Below, piece after piece: positions 4,808 to 5,990 of a stretch of DNA of 5,990 nucleotides (position 1 is the first letter of the stretch; each line of letters starts with the position of its first letter). The notes below the pieces were generated by a model. That model saw only the letters and a list, made by a program, of their open reading frames with translations. It did no database searches and was not told the origin of the DNA. The stretch comes from Desulfobacterales bacterium. Its GTDB lineage: Bacteria > Desulfobacterota > Desulfobacteria > Desulfobacterales > JAUCGF01. Position numbers and translations under genes: made by a program. The DNA lies in the NCBI GenBank assembly GCA_029940345.1, contig JAOZRC010000356.1, positions 1 to 5,990 of the forward strand. Direction: 5' to 3'.

Positions 4808-5968
4808 ATGTTTCAGGATAATTTCAATGATTTGATACCTTTATCCGCTTCAGGAATGTCCCTGTTTCATGCAAGATGTTCTGATTTTGAAATTTTGTAT
4901 TCGCCGGGACAGGTGTTCGTTGTCTCTCATCAGGAGGCGGCCCAATTACGATATGCATGCGAAATAGTTTTATCTGACGGTTATCTGCACGATACATTGA
5001 TAAATGCAGGCATTTCAAAAACGGTTATCCAGGCGGCAGAACTGATTTGTCAACACTCTGAACGCATTCGCAAACAAGTCAAAACGCAGCAACTGACGGC
5101 TTTCATTCCTGAGTGTCTGATGATTTTGCAGAATAAAGGCTGTGAGCTTGCCTGCACCTATTGCTATGCAAACCTTGAAAACGGAAATCAGAGGGGTCTA
5201 AGTCCGGATGAGATGATAGTTGCGACAAAAATGGTCGCGGAATCATGTCAGCGCAACGATAAACGTATGCAAGCAGTTTTTCACGGTGGCGGTGAGCCCA
5301 TGCTTGATCAACCTGTTATCGCGGAATATCTGCCTATCCTTGAGAAAATCGCATCAGATTATGGTGTGGCTGTTAACACCTATATGGCAACAAATGGAGT
5401 AACAAGTGCTGTCAATGCGCAGTGGCTGTCTGAAAATATTGATCTGGTCGGTCTGTCTTATGACGGCCCTCCGGATATTCAAAATAAGCAGAGACCTTAT
5501 CGAAACGGACGACCCACTGCCAAAATTGCTGAACGAACCGGTCGCATCCTTTCAAAGGGACCATCTGTTTTGCATGTCAGAGCGACAATCACTCCGGATA
5601 CAAATACACGCCAAGCTGAAATTGTCGAATATATTCAAAATCAGTTTTCCCCTGCGGCCATTCGATTGGAGCCTTTATTCAATACGATTCATAGTAAGGC
5701 GAAATGGACAGATAAAGACGCAAAGCTTTTCGTACGACACTTTATGAAGGCTCGTGATATTGCGAAGGTTCCGTTGCTTTCTTCTGTTTGTCGACCTCAT
5801 GAATTGTATAACTCCTACTGTTACGTAATGCAACAAACGCTTGCGATCATTCCGGGCGGAGGCGTCACTGCCTGTTTTAAGAAAACTGATACATGCCTGC
5901 CAAACCAATCAGACTGGTATGTCGGAAGGTTCAATCGGGAGCATTCCCAAAAAGTAGGAAAAAAATAA
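4808..5968 (+). CDS. radical SAM/SPASM enzyme, SPASM domain truncated
   Basis: A 386-residue protein from ATG 4808. No ribosome binding site is visible, an in-frame stop lies at 4769, and no other ATG lies between. Residues 1-103 are a pre-barrel segment comparable to that of the first radical SAM/SPASM enzyme (ILYSPGQVFVV). Cys112, Cys116 and Cys119 (CELACTYC) bind the SAM cluster, GGGEP at 160-164 is the SAM motif, and SYDG at 217-220 matches SLDG of the paralogue. The SPASM region starts normally with Cys338 and Cys356, aligned with Cys325 and Cys342 of the paralogue, plus Cys363. It then ends in QKVGKK at an A-rich stretch. The paralogue continues about 70 residues with a dense Cys group that is missing here, and all three forward frames close by about 5980. 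Auxiliary clusters would be incomplete, so it is either a decaying gene, a frameshift, or a genuinely short form. The SAM site itself is intact. Confidence 0.85.
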   Translation: MFQDNFNDLIPLSASGMSLFHARCSDFEILYSPGQVFVVSHQEAAQLRYACEIVLSDGYLHDTLINAGISKTVIQAAELICQHSERIRKQVKTQQLTAFIPECLMILQNKGCELACTYCYANLENGNQRGLSPDEMIVATKMVAESCQRNDKRMQAVFHGGGEPMLDQPVIAEYLPILEKIASDYGVAVNTYMATNGVTSAVNAQWLSENIDLVGLSYDGPPDIQNKQRPYRNGRPTAKIAERTGRILSKGPSVLHVRATITPDTNTRQAEIVEYIQNQFSPAAIRLEPLFNTIHSKAKWTDKDAKLFVRHFMKARDIAKVPLLSSVCRPHELYNSYCYVMQQTLAIIPGGGVTACFKKTDTCLPNQSDWYVGRFNREHSQKVGKK

Positions 5969-5990
5969 AAGGATAAATAAAAACTATAGA

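Overview
The window looks like an accessory, peptide-modification region of a Gram-negative anaerobe. Two lipoproteins, a Tat-type signal and three radical SAM enzymes in 6 kb fit a sulfate-reducing or metal-reducing Desulfobacterota-like organism, but no taxonomic marker is present and this is inference. All convincing genes lie on the + strand. Genes are of moderate GC, and the first ~430 bases are strongly AT-rich.

Layout: 1-429 is an AT-rich non-coding leader. 430-1038 encodes a 202-residue protein with a textbook twin-arginine signal and lipobox, a run of nine glycines, and then 32 cysteines arranged mainly as 15 Cys-X-Cys pairs. Its stop codon overlaps by one base (TAATG) the ATG of a radical SAM/SPASM enzyme (1038-2396). 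After a 183-base gap comes a small lipoprotein resembling DUF2846 (2580-3053). Next is a 240-base stretch holding two unrelated inverted-repeat elements (3058-3182 and 3223-3284) and a doubtful 38-codon ORF (3296-3412). That ORF ends in Cys-Pro-Cys and again overlaps the next ATG as TAATG. The second radical SAM gene (3412-4596) is of a different type: no SPASM domain, and a Gly-Cys-x-x-Cys motif before the SAM cluster. A third inverted-repeat element (4591-4767) supplies its stop codon. The last gene (4808-5968) is a paralogue of the first radical SAM/SPASM enzyme whose SPASM domain is cut off early.

Working model (inference): the Cys-rich protein is the substrate of the coupled radical SAM/SPASM enzyme. 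It would be modified and folded in the cytoplasm, exported folded by Tat, and anchored as a lipoprotein. Tat export suits a substrate that must be matured before crossing the membrane. The other two radical SAM genes may be further maturases or remnants of sister cassettes, since different repeat elements separate them and the last appears truncated. A metal-binding, metallothionein-like role for the Cys-rich protein is the main alternative. I do not recognise the precursor as a named family.
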